From: Alitta virens
Taxonomy: Eukaryota; Annelida; Polychaeta; Phyllodocida; Nereididae
Direction of reading: 5' to 3'
Assembly (NCBI GenBank): GCA_932294295.1
Contig: OW028585.1
Coordinates: 24,408,813 to 24,472,812, forward strand
DNA: 64,000 bases
In this document: positions 33,869 to 47,900 of the stretch, one piece after another
Position numbering within the stretch: position 1 is the stretch's first letter
How the letters are laid out: each line of letters begins with the position of its first letter
The notes under the pieces: model-generated
Databases searched by the model: none
Told to the model about the DNA's origin: nothing
What the model saw: only the letters and a program-made list of their open reading frames with translations
Program-made: the position numbers and the translations under genes

Positions 33869-35946
33869 TCTTTGAAAACTGCCAACACCCTTTTATGTGA
33901 ATACCGCTCAGTGCGCATTGTATATAAGTATAATATAAGTATAATGTTTGATTTAAAGTTTGATTTAATGTTCACTATGTTATATTAATGGATCTCTACA
34001 GGTGGACTAATGCTAGCGATAAAATATGTTTATCTTTGTGAGGTCTCCTTGCAAAACAAATGTTGATAAATGAAAATATGAAAATTAATTGTCAATATTT
34101 TTCGGGCAAAATAAAAAGAATCTGAATCTGAATCTATAAGGCATGAAAATGTGATCAGTATATTTCATTTTATTTATCTATACATAATACAATACAAAAT
34201 ATATTAGGCCTATTATTTGATAAATAACCACCAAAAGGTGCTAAAGATTTCACAACATACAATATATGCAATATATTCAATCAATGTATATGAATCCCTT
34301 TCATAAAGATGAAATAAAAATTTCTTCTAGGGAATTATTATAGACACATCGTCATAACATTGTATTGTTTACCGTTCTGGAAGCATGCCAATAACATAGC
34401 ATTTTAAACATCAATATCTCAGGCTGACTACAGCATTTCACTTCCTTTTGAAAGGTACAAATCATTGGAAAACAGATTTTTACTCACAAAAGCATTTAAC
34501 AGTGTGAATTAACTTATTTTTCCAGGCATTCTGATTGCGTGAATCAAATGCAGTAAACATGGTGAACCCCCAAGCAGTATTTACCAATTTACATTTCGCT
34601 ACAGGTGCTGAATTGACTTCTGTAGCGATCATTTTCTAGTTGCAAATTTGTGATCTTAAACATGAATTACATTTTGCCATGAGTGCATTTTTTTTTTTAC
34701 AAAATGGTCCCCTCTGTGAAATCTTAGCTACAAGTTCACTATTTCTACATAACTTGCTAAATGGTTGCATGATGAAATCCAATTCACGATATAGCTATGC
34801 ATTCTTTGGGTAATTATCAATTTTCTGCCACTACATTGTTTTGACTATTTTTCTCATTAAGCTCCCTATCATATTGAAGTATGACTATCAATGGTTTTTA
34901 CCCTTCAAATGAAAGCTGAAAACATAAACATCAATCTCTGAAAGTTTTACTTTAGTCAGTTTAACATGCCATGAGATATCATATCAGTGTTTTAAGTGAC
35001 AATTTATTAGCAGGTTTTTACTAGGATGTTAATTCTGCTTATCCATGTCAAACTGAGCGGCTGAGAGCCGTGCAATATTTTCATATATATATTGCACGGC
35101 TATATTGCACGGTAGATTTTAGATGGCGGAATTGTTATTTTCTTAGTATAAACAAATCATTATATCTTCGTACTAAGGACAATTACATTCTTTAACAATA
35201 ACATTTGCCACATTTTGCGTAACAGGCAACTGGTATGGCGTATCTAATAATAAGTAAATGATACCTTTTCTGATGTTCAAAAAATAAAATCTAATTTTGT
35301 TGTGGGTTGCTATTATAACTATGTAAATGTGAAAGTAATGATTAAAAGATTTAATAATAATAATAATGTGACGATAAAATCATTGAGTAAAATAGAGTCT
35401 TTCTGTAAAGTTAATATCAGTCTACTTAGTGTCACAGTTGTAATATTTAAAAAAAAAAAAATTGTATAAACATGTTTTTGTAAAATCATGAAAAAAACAA
35501 AACAAAAAAAAATCCGATTACTGCTTTAGGTTCAGACTAGATGAAGGTTGCAAAGGCCTTTCACTGTATGTACACATTATATAACAACCATTGCACAGTG
35601 TCTCGTGCAATATTTATTTGTTATGGAACCTAGACAACTGATATTGCACTTGGCTTTGCCTCGTGCGATTGCCTCTGATCCATAAAAACACATATTGCAC
35701 GAGACACTGTGCAATAGTTGTATGATATTTTTGCAGAAGCGATTAAAAAGTTGGAATTTGGAATATCTTTTGATTTTCTGAAAGATTTTAATTTGATACT
35801 GTCAATTATTTGTTAATTCAAATATACATCGATTAATGCTTATAAATTCATTGGATGGGATAACAACACAACAGGATATATTCAACAATACGTTTCGATG
35901 AAGTTAAAGGAAGTTACAGTACAGTAACCAGACAAATATTATAAAA
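33869..35946. other. intergenic region between the orphan exon and the chitin synthase 3' end
   Basis: AT-rich, with (A)n tracts near 35445 and an ATAATAATA run near 35355. Two hairpins share the word TTGCACG/CGTGCAA (35051-35112 and 35575-35735). No coding region seen. Confidence 0.5.
35575..35735. repeat. palindromic element with TTGCACAGTGTCTCGTGCAA arms
   Basis: CATTGCACAGTGTCTCGTGC at 35590 is mirrored by GCACGAGACACTGTGCAATA at 35697. The GTGCAATAT/ATATTGCAC word repeats inside and at 35064-35105. Probable MITE or satellite-like foldback. Confidence 0.75.
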
Positions 35947-38900
35947 TCAGATCAAAAACGCAGAAGGTCCGGCATTCTTGTTGATAACCGAGCGTTTCTT
36001 GCGGTGGCGAATGCAGTAGAAGATAGTCCGAAGGCGATGCAACAAAATGCAAACGATCTGAGTGGCCATCAAGATGTAAAACACCATGGTGACCAAAAAT
36101 GAACACGAAACTTCAAAGGCTCCTAATTGTATCTGGAATTAATTTTGGAAAATACTGTAACACATGCATTCTTTTCCATAAACCATGCTTAATTCTACAA
36201 AATACTTATCATGAGGAAAGTATTTTCGTATTTTGTGAGGTGCTTGAAATTAAATCGTCAATAAATATAGGCGGTCGCCTGAAGGTGTCACCAGGTTTTT
36301 TGTGTGTGCAGTACAGCCATCCGTTATAGATCATAACAACATGCGTTTTCCATGCGTTTGGATAAACTCATGGAAAACGCATGGTTTTTGCCTCATTTTA
36401 ATTTAGCTAAAAACCATGCGTTTTCCATGCGTTTATCCTTCTCATGGATAACGCAAGTGGCACATGTGGCCATGTATTAATATCATAATACAGTGTACCT
36501 ACAGTATTTATAATTTATGGAAAATATAAATATCAAGAACTATAATATATTGTATATATAATAACTATAGCCGTTGTCTTTTGAGTATTAATACTTCTAT
36601 TAACTCAGCTCCTAAATATTGTAGAACATCAATCTGGTTGACAGGGTGCCAGGATATTTGCCGGTGAGCATTGCACATTTTAAAGTTGTCAATGCCAATT
36701 ATCTCACCTTGACATTGTAGAAAGAATATATAAAAGCGCCGTTGAAGGCAACGACCAGCAACACAACCAGGTTCCTCAGTTCCACAAGCTCTTCTTTTAT
36801 TTTATTTCCATTCTTCGTTTTGGGAGTCAGATACAGACTTGTCAGTCTGAAATGTGAACTGCTCTTATAAAAATCAAAGGCCAAGATTTAGCAATTAGTT
36901 CCACATCCTAAGACAGCAGTTTTCATCGACTTAGAAAATTAACTCCAGAGGACGTCATGTGAATCCAGAATTCCCATTGGCTGAGGGTTGGCTTTAACGA
37001 ATGGAAGTCCTTGACCTTGACTCACATGATGTCCTCTGAAGCACCGTTTTCAACCTATGCTAACTGTTGCAATGACTTGTAATGAAAATTAGTTTGTGCC
37101 TTCATATTAATCTTTATTTCGTGTCGGACTCAAAATTACCTAAAATGGGTCGTTTATTATTATAAATGGGCACTTTAATTATGTTTGCCATTTTGCACCA
37201 TAAAGAGAATTTTTTTGGCACTGACCGATCCAAATAGAATTGTTCTTTCTCAGGCAAGATGGCCAGGTGTGTTTGGGGCAGTTCTTCAGTCCAGTCAGCT
37301 GTCGTAAAGCCATTGCGGTGACATCCACTCAGTCCGTTGACCCGTTTCACTGCATTGGCTGATGCCGGGAGAGTCTACATTCAAGACACACATAAATATG
37401 AGTATCATCCACATTTAACATCACATCTAACCATTCTGTCATCAGACTCATTAAGTTCTTGCAGCAGATTTCAGACTTGGAAACTAAACTCTTGATGACG
37501 TCATGCATGTGATATAGAACTCCCATTGGTGTAGGCAGTCTCTCAGCCAATGGCAGTCCAGGATTCACATGGTGTCCTTAGGAGGTGAGTTTCCGAGTCT
37601 ATGAAATCTCCTGTAATAATCTCTAATGGCCAATATAATCGCAAGTATCCCTTTTTTTTTGGGAATATAAATGATACGCACCTCCCTAGTGCCCCATGCC
37701 ATGTGGCAGAAATTGCAGACAGTGTAAATTGTTCTGAAGATCTGCATGGAAGGAATCAAGATGACATAGACAATTCCGAATGGAATATCAGCCCACTCTC
37801 CGCAGTGCAGAGCACCCACCACAACCACTGACAAACCTACAACAAAACAAGCGCACTTACAGCAGATTTCATTGACTTCGAAACTACAGCTCGAGAGGAC
37901 GTCATGTGAATCACGAACTCACTGAGAGGACAAACTTCGCGATGGTTCATCTGGTCACTTTGGCAGAGTGACTGCCTTGACCACTGGGAGTCTTTGATTC
38001 ACACGACGTCCTCTGGAGTTCAGTTGCCAAGTCTATGATTACTGACACTGGAGAATGTCTTTCACTTGCTTTCAGTCAAATACCTTACCTGCTAGGTATA
38101 TTTCGAATGCTAAACTCCCGATGTCAAAATCCAAAGCAGTAATCGTCTGATAGGTTAGCACCAAAGAGGTAATTTGCAATGCACTAGAGACGATGGTGAA
38201 CATTTTCACAAACCTTATCTGCAAAACAAACATAAAACAGTTAATAACAGCGCCTCTGATGTAGCTGCTTGAGTGCTCTATTATTTTGTTCTACGCGGGA
38301 ACTTTAAGCATTTTGGAGTTTGTTTATAAGCTGTCTGTGAGATAAAAAAAAAGAGAAAGGACCAACACTGGGCTGTAGCTGGGCCAACACTGGACAGTAG
38401 CTGGGCCAACACTGGACTGTAGCTGAGCCAGCACTGAATAGAGAATAAGGTGCGGGCCAGTTCACGTGTGACTTTAAACCCAGAAGTAGTAAGAGCACAA
38501 TACATAATGTCAACAATACAATACCAGATGACGTCATCAATATAATATTCTACTATTGCTTCCGGTTCCTAGGTCACACGTGAACTGACTACCATATTCC
38601 AACACACCACGACGCATTATTTGGGGCCTTCTAGAAGCTCTCTCACCTGAATATTGTCAGAGGCAACCAGGCAGACGAGAAGGAACAAGAGAGGAATGAC
38701 AATGTTTAGGAAGAACACGAAGGAGGTTTCCTGTCCGGTCAAAGATCGCCAGAGTTCCGTGTGCGAGATGACACTGATGCCCACATCCAGAAGGCCCAGG
38801 GTCACTGAAACCACCTGCACAACATCACAATCCAGATTATCAAAGGCAATTTTCCTGCATCAGTGATTTTTCATTGACAAACTATCGATCTTTCCTCCTA

Positions 38901-41900
38901 CAGCAAATTTCATAGGCTTGGAAACTAGGTTCCAGAAGACATTTGTATACAGTTCATATGTGACTAGCTTCGACATCACAGATTTTCAGTGCATTATTTT
39001 GACTCATTTAAGCAGGAGGAGAAACTTTTGCGTTTGGACAAAATTAGTCTTTAGCAAATTTTCATGCAAACTTGAAGTACACGTTGATAGACGAACCAAG
39101 TAAATCGAGAATGGAATGGAAATCCTTCTTCGCCTTGTCCCGCTCGTGCCCAAAAGGACCTCCAGGGTGTTGGGCAGGATGGTGGGGTTCCAGCGCAGTC
39201 TCTGGTGGTAGAATTCACCCACAGTTTGCGGCACATGGGTGTAGACATGAGCGCAAGGGTTGAACACCACCCTGTGGCCCTCTCCCAACAGCATGCTGCA
39301 CAGCCACCGGTCTTCTCCTGCAATCAGTCACTTCTACTTTGCAAATCTTTCCAAATAATAGGTTACACGTTTCAAATGATTGCGAATAATCTGCTGATAC
39401 CTTTTCGTGGTGGAGTTTACTTATGTCGAAAACAATCATGTGAATGATCAATAATTTGAAACATCCAGTTTTTCTGCATGGGATTAGTGGGTTGGTGAGT
39501 GGTTGTATGGTGTAAATAACGTTATAGCCCGAATGGGTCATATATGTATAGGGAGAGCTACATGTGTAGGGACAGCTATAAGGATAGGAAGCACTATAAG
39601 TAGAGGGAGCACTGAAAGTGTAGGGAGCACTATAAGTGTAGGGAGAGTAAGGTATTGGGAGCGCAAGTCAGGCAGAGAGCGTACATAATGTGAGCCCTGT
39701 GTTGGCCACTGAGGTTTGAGGTGTTCACCCACGGTGTTACCACCATGAGGATGCCCAGGACATTTATTGGCTGATCTTAATGGTGAGTTGCTTTTATTAT
39801 TGATGCCAATTACAATAGTAGGAATAAAATTCCATCTAACATTCATAAGGTACTAATATATATATATAATAGTAAAGAAGTTTTTTGGTGAGTTCACTAG
39901 TTCATCCTAAACTTGACTTAAGGCGAAAACATACCCTGTTCACACTGGATGACCTGCACTGCAGTTGTGGACTCTGCACTAAATCTGTCCAGGATGCCGG
40001 CGTGGAGGAGTGCAGAAGCCCTGAAAAGAGAGAAGCAGCCAGGTGCACAGAGCACCCCTCCAAGCATATCCTCTGTGCCCTTGACAAACCAGTGGGCCAC
40101 GGCATACTCAAACCTCTGCATCCAGAAGATGGGACCTGCAAAACGAACAGGGTAACATTTATTGCCGGAGCTTTTTTTTTTCAAATATATTTTAAAAGGG
40201 TAGCTCTTTACATCAGTAAAAACCAATAAAATAATAAAATCCATAGATATTGATAACAATTAAAAACCATTAACAATAAATATACTGACAATAAAATACA
40301 CTAACAATAAAAAACACAACAATAAAATACACAATAACCAAGTTATAGCACCAACACTGCATCATTCACTCATGGGCTGCATTCTTGATATAATTTTTCA
40401 GCAGTATTTTAAAGCTATTTAACGTATAACATTCTTTTAAGTTACTTGGTAAATTATTCAAGGTACTGGCTCCTCTATAGAAAAACATTTTCTTGTAAAA
40501 TTCACTTTCAGGAATTGGCAAGTATAAATTCATATCATGTTGTCTTGTTCTTTTATCTTTAATTTCAATATCTAAAACTATATTATTTGTTAAATACTGA
40601 GGAGTCAGTCCATGAATACATTTGAATATAAGTAAGGTTTGGAAATAGAAAAATCGTTCTCGTACATTCATCCATCCTAAATTTCTAACTAAGTTAATAC
40701 CTCTATGCTGTACATAATCAAAATTCTTTTCTATTATCCTAGCACTTGCATTCTTTGTATTTTATAGATATTTGTTAATAATCTATATTAGGTTGTATTG
40801 CTGAATTATAAATTTTGATTAATATTTCTCTTGAAAGTGTCTTACTTAATTTAGCTTTTAAGATACAGAATCTTACATAACTGGTTTACATAATTGTTCC
40901 ATGTTAGAGTGTCATCTATTTCCAAACCTAAGTATTTCATTGATTTAACATGTGTAATATCACTATCATTAACCAAAATATTAAGCAAATCATTCTCATT
41001 TCTTCTGGGACCAATTATCATAGAACAGCACTTTTCTCTATTTACAACAATATTATTTCCTTTGAACCATTTTGAAACTTCATCCACACAATTTTGCAGT
41101 TTTACATTTGTCTCTGAAATATTATTGCCAGTACAATAAATTAAAGTGTCATCAGCAAATAAACCCAGAACTCAAACAAAGTAATTTTGAATCAAATCCT
41201 AGAGCATATGTGTTTGAATCAGTTCCAAGCTTATTAAGTATTTTCCTGACATGTTTAAAATTTATTGAATTAAAAGAAAAAACAGTCTTGCAAGCAGGTT
41301 GTTTCCAAGGTAGATTTTTAGGTTTACCTGGCATTTGGGAAGTAATCTTCTCACCAATAGTGCTAAAGTATTCATTAAAAGCATTGCTATCTAAATATTT
41401 ATTGGGTGGTTTATTTATTTTGTTGCCAGTGATCTTATTTAAACATTTCCATAATTTCTTGGAATTATTTCCACATTCTGCTAATTTCTGTTTATTAACC
41501 CAACTTTTTTGCAGTTCTAATTTTTATTGTTATTTGATTTCTTAAGTGTTTATATCCCATAACAAGTCGCTCTTTGATTTCACAGCACATTTCTTTGCAT
41601 GGTTTCTCTCATACATTATTTATTTATTCCAATATATTTTACATGGGTTGCATCATCAGCACAGCTGTTTTGCAGATGGCCCATAAAAACAATATGTTAT
41701 ATAGTACAATATTGTATAAAGATAAAAATAAAACATTTAAAACAAAAGGCGTATAAAAACAGAAATATATAAAAGTAAGATTCATAAAATAATTAAACTA
41801 AAATGTGGTGTTTCAAGGCATATTTAAAACCAATCAGGTTGTTTACATCCTTTAAACTTTATGGCAACAAATTCCATAAGATAGCACCAACATAACCAAA

Positions 41901-44900
41901 CGACCTCTCAGCAAACCGACTAGATACATGTGGCACATAGGCATTCATGGGGTGGCTTCTGGTATTGATACCATTGACATCACAGTTCATTACAATATTA
42001 TCAACTAAATAGGTAGGGGCCAGCCCATGTATGCACTTAAACATTACAGTGGTAGTGAAATACTGACATCTTTTTTTGACACTCATCCATTTTAAGCTTT
42101 TTACAATATCAAGACCTCTTGAGTTTACATAATCAAAGTCATTAGTAACCAACCTTGCAGCATAATTCTGTAACCTCTGTATCTTACTAATATTATAATT
42201 ACTTGTTTGACCCTAAACACTTATTGCATAATCGATACATGGCTGAACTGCTGTTGAATATATTTTACACATCACTTGAGATGACACAATACCTTTCAGT
42301 CTGCGTAATCTATTCAATTTGGCTGCAACATTACCACAAAGTTTGTTAACATACTCATCCCATAATAAATGATTATCAATCCTCATGCCAAGATAGTTAG
42401 CACATTCAACATAGTTTAAATTATTCCCATCAATTGTGATGTCTGAACAATCAGAAACATTTTTCTTCCTAGATGATAATAGCATGACTTCACTTTTGGA
42501 GATATTAACACGCAGTTTGTTGTTTTTGTACCAATCGTTCAACTGAGTTACACACAATTGTAACTTTCCTTCAACTTCCTTCACAGAGTTACCATGACAA
42601 TAAACAATTGTGTCATCAGCATATAGATTGCATATATTTCCACATTTGAATTTTGGCTGATATCATTAACAAATAACATAAACAATATTGGCCCGAGCAC
42701 TGATCCCTGGGGGACACCAATAGTAACATTATTCTTTTGCGACAGTTCTTGATTATGAAAAACAACTTGAGATCTGTCATCCAGATAGTCTGAAAATCAC
42801 TCATATTCAATATTAGAGATACCATAATAACCAAACTTTTCCTGAAGTAATTGATGATCAATTGTATCAAAACATTTTCTGATATCCAAAAGGCAAATGC
42901 CTGTTACCAAACCATCACACATATTATCAATCCACGTATCTACTACCCTGTGCATTGCAGTCTGAGTGTTATGCATTGGTCTGTAAGCAGACTGATCAAT
43001 GACAATGAGATTATGAGATAACAAATATTGCAGCAATTGTCTTTTTACAACTTTCTCAACCACTTTAGCTATGTGGCCAATGACACTTATGGGTCTGTAG
43101 TTATTTTTATCATCTTTTGAGCCTTTGCCCTTGAAGACAGGTGTCACTCTAGAACATTTCCAGTCACATGGTAATTTTGAACTTAACAGGGATGCACTTA
43201 TAATCTTGACAATGACAGGTGCAATTATATTACAAGAAATGTGCAATAGCTTATTGTCAAAACCCAATACATCATTTGAGGAATCTGAGCCAAAAGACTT
43301 GATAATTTTGATAACACCAGAAGTATCACATTGGCTAAATGTGAATCTATGGACACATGGAGGATTTTTCCACTTTAGTGGTTGATTTCTATAACAATTC
43401 ATATTTTCATTCACAACAGTATGACCAATATTAGCAAAGTAATCATTAAAACCTTGAGAACTTATATCTTTAGGAGCTGTTTCATGTATATTTTTACCAG
43501 TTAGATTGTTAATCTTTTTCCAGAATTGTTTAGGGTCATTAACATTATTACATAATTCATTCTCAAAATATATGCATTTTTCAGACTTTATCTTTAAAGT
43601 GACCTCATTTCTTAGACTCTTATATGCATTCCAAGTATTTAAACATTTGGAACGAACAGCCTTTTTTTGCAAATAGTCTCTTTTATACATCAAATTAATA
43701 ATGTCTTTATTCATCCATGGGCAGTATCAATTCTTCATTCGCATTGACTTCATTGGTGAATGTTTCTCAGATACTTCCAGGAATGTTGTCTTGAATTGTT
43801 CCCACAGTTGCTCAGGATCATGTGTTGCTTGATTGTTTGTTGAGTCACAAACAGAGTCTTGTTGTAGTTTGATCACCAGGTCATTTAAGAAGTCATTGAC
43901 CTCGAAGTGTTTATAGTCTCTGAAGCGAACTGTATTGTGAGCAGCTTTCAACTTATTACATCATCTTAAGGTTGTTATTACCGGGAAAAGATCACTCATG
44001 GAGACAGGTAATACCTTTGTGGCACCATGATCATTTGGACAATATTACATCAAGTAGTGTTGAAGAGGTAGTCGTTATTCGTGTAGGTGTTTTGACCAGT
44101 TGCTTCATGTCAAACATAGTTTCTATGCCATGGACTGGATTAGTGGCCAGTGTAGTATCCAACTTATAGTCATAGTTTAAATCTCCAAGAAGAACTACAT
44201 TTTCAGATAAACTCATAACCTGTATAATTAGGTCCAGCATTTGATTAAGATAAGCAGTATCACTTCTGGGTGGTCTATAGATATTTCCAACAATATATTT
44301 CCTTTTGTTTATTTCAAGGGTAAGCCATACACACTCGACATCATCAGCAGCAATATTCACTTGCCTATAAGACAATCTGTCACTTATGTAAAACATCACA
44401 CCACCTCCATGTCTGTTCCGGTCTTTACGTATCACAGAATAACCTTCTGAGGCGATTTCACTGTCTTTAATGGTATCATCAAGCAATGTCTCATGTATCA
44501 AATGATGAATTTGGTCAATTTTTTGGTAAAATGCTCCGAACATTTATGTAGCCAATAACAACGTTAGTTTCACTGGATCTTTTGCCACGTACTTGCTGCT
44601 TATTTGGTCTATCACCGGTACAGTTGATCATAAAACTTTCTTCATGTTGTACAAGACTAGGCAATGTAAGATCGGCTCTCTCTTCATGGCCTAGCCTCTA
44701 TTGGGAACAGTTTTTGGCCTTGTGACCCAATGTTGAACATTTTGTTTCTTCTTATGCTTCACAAAATTTCCATTGACAGCTTTGGCACTGGTCTTCAGCC
44801 TCATATTTTTCACAAGGCGGTTGGTTCCCTTGTTATTTAAGTGGACACCATCACCTAAGAGATATCCGTCATTCGGTGTGCCATCATTAAGCCTCATCTT

Positions 44901-47900
44901 GTGCAATAGTGGTTAGACAGACATTCAGGATGTCCACTTTCTCTTGGTATTCTTCCGAATCAGATCTAGGTGGAATGCTCACAACACTTATGTCTCTAAG
45001 GTCATTGACCTTGGTCTTGGCAGTTGAGACAATTTCTTTGAACGATTTGGACACATCTTCACCATCATACTCTTCAGTGTTGCAGTTGTTGGTTCCAACA
45101 CAGCATACAATGCTGGGTTTTAACCAGCTTGTTTTCATCTACATCTCTAATCAGGGAGTCCCCAATCAGTAGAGAGTGTCGATCACTATTGTTGAATCCT
45201 TCCCACACTTTTTGGTTTAGTTGCAGCGATAGTGAACTGACCTGCACCTTCAGAGCTGCATTTTCTTCCTTCAGGTTCTCACACTTAGTTTTGATCTCAT
45301 TTATGACATCATGAGATTTCTGATGATCTGCACTGATCTTCTTACCATTTTCATGCATTTCTTGTAGTTGACTAAGTATTTGTGAGATATTTCCTGGCAC
45401 ACAACGACATCTGGTACAGTGCCAAATGCCCTTATCTTCATTCTTGAGTTTCATGCACTCTTCATGGTATCAGTGCATGCAAAAGCAACAACGAATCATT
45501 TCCAAAGTTTTAGATTTTTTGCTTTTTCCTTTATATTTGCAATTAGATAGATACCATTGATCAGCTGTTATCCCATGGCTGTCATGACTAACAGCTTCCC
45601 CATTGCTACTCATTGTAACCGGTTACAGTCTTTATTCTTCACAGGTGTTCTTAGTTGTTTACACCTTTGGACCATTTTCTTTTAATCTTCTTTGACAAAA
45701 TCAATATTTTCATGCATCAGTGAGCAAAATGGACGATAATATAGAATATTTCCTTGCTGGGCAGGAAATGATAATTAAAATGTCATAAAAAGTCACCTTC
45801 TAGTCATAGCAATGGCACATGTGGTCACCTCTGTGATCCTGAACCCATGTACTTCCGTTTGATGCAGTCCTTGTTGTTACTTAACCTATGGTTAATGAAA
45901 GATTTCAGTCACAATAAGAGCCCTTTAGAATGCCAGCCACTGCTTTGTGTTGTGTTCATTAGTTTCACAATATCTGCATTTACCCATGGATAGTATCTTT
46001 CTTTAACTTTCATATTTTTGACAGGTGCATGTTTCTCACAAATACTGATAAACGCTAATTTAAATGTATTCCATTTATCTCTGAGGTCAACATCATTAAA
46101 GTCTGAATTTACCATTGCAAGATTGCTCTTCAAGTCATTCAAGAGAATTTCAGTTTCAAATTTATTGTAATCCCTGTAACAGATCTGTTTATGTTTGTGT
46201 TTCTTCATGTTGCTGATTGGCTTGTACTCAGTTTACACACAATCATGATCACTCATTGATGTATTTACAACAGCAGTACCTGTGTGTTGTTCATAATCAG
46301 TGGATAAAATGACATCTAACAAAGAACTGTTTGTCATGGTTACTCCGGTTGGTTCTTGAATCAGCTGCTTCATATCAAATAGTATTTCTATATCAAACAC
46401 AGGATTTCTGCTCAATGTTTCATCAACAGCATATAATTAAAATCACCCATTACAATAACATGATCAGACATATCTCTCACTCTTTGAGTTTCATTCAACA
46501 TATTGTCATAATACTTGACACTTGATTTTGGAGGTCTGCATATTGTTCCAATGAAAACTTGTTTATCTTTATGATTTACAGAGAACCAAATACTTTCTAT
46601 GCCATTTCCAATATCATTTCTCACATAAAAGGAAATTGAATCTCTTATATAAAAACAAACACCTCCTCCATTTCTATTTCTGTCTCTTCTTACTATAGTG
46701 TAACCAGGAATTTCAATTTGATTATCATTGATATATTCATCCAACCAAGTTTCATTGACACTTAAAACATCTAATTCATGAGCTTGTGTTCCGGCAATAA
46801 AAAAACATTGATCTCACTTAAACTTTCTTTGTTAAGCGCTATTTTGTATAATTATATCGGATACCTGAGCCTAGGGGATGGGTCCTGCCACAGACTGCAG
46901 CTGCTTCTTTGTCCTTTTCCAAGGATTGCAGCAGGTGCAGAACAGCGCAGGGATCGAAGCGTACATCTCCATCAAGAGTGAGCACGAAAGCTTCTGAGAC
47001 ACCCCTGTGCTTGGCGTGCCATCCCAGCAGGTAGTGCAAGTACAGCACCTGAAACCAAAGACCTTGAATTCTGTATTTCTGACTTCACTTGTAATTATGT
47101 GCAGTTAAGTCACAGATGGCAAGGTTTGACGCTTATCTGTGGTGTGTTTGTGCGATACTATGCTTTCCAACATGTGAACCTGCGAGGTTTTTCATTTCTG
47201 GTATAGAGAGCAATTATGGTGTAGGGAGAGTTAGGTGAAGGGATGACTAGGTATAGGAAAAGCTAGCCGGCAAAACTAAAGTGTTAGGTAGGGAAAACTA
47301 GATAGTGTACATTGTGCAGAGCCCTGTGTTGGCCACGGTCTTCACCCAAAGTGTTACCACCCTTGGCATGAGGAGGTCCATGATTTTAAGGACAATTTAT
47401 TTGTGGCAATGGTGATCAATCGGTATAGAGCAATACCCTTTCTATAATAACGTGCCTGTAAGATATGGCACTCACCTGACTCCACCTTTTCCTCCTGCGA
47501 ACCAACTTGCTGTCCTTCAGATGCACGCTGAAGGCATTTCCCGCCTTCGTCTGCCAATCTATCCTCCCACCGTACGCTGTTCTGTATTTGCAAATTGGCT
47601 GAATGTGAAAGCTGTCTTTGTAAGTTGACCTATGACAATTTATAAAAGATGAATGTAATGTAAATATGAATGTACCTACTAACATTTGGATCAAAAAGTG
47701 TATCGTCTCTCCCCCATTTGCACCAGGAATGTTCAAAGCAGTTCATTGACTTTCCTGAACTATATACTATTACATGTACTTAAATGTTAACAGCAGACAG
47801 ATACCAAGTGCACTTTGATATGTAAATTGTACATATCAGCAAAATGCAAAAACAATCAGGACTCACCCAGATGCTTCCTTCAGCACGTTCAACAGTTGTT

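Noticed and set aside
39097..39097. frameshift in chitin synthase near the 39-kb exon (alternative frame with DKAKKDFHS)
   Set aside because: The exon joins the next one in phase 0 via a weak GTTCGT donor and gives the family-typical ISIPFSIYL followed by VVSVTLG, so no frameshift is needed.
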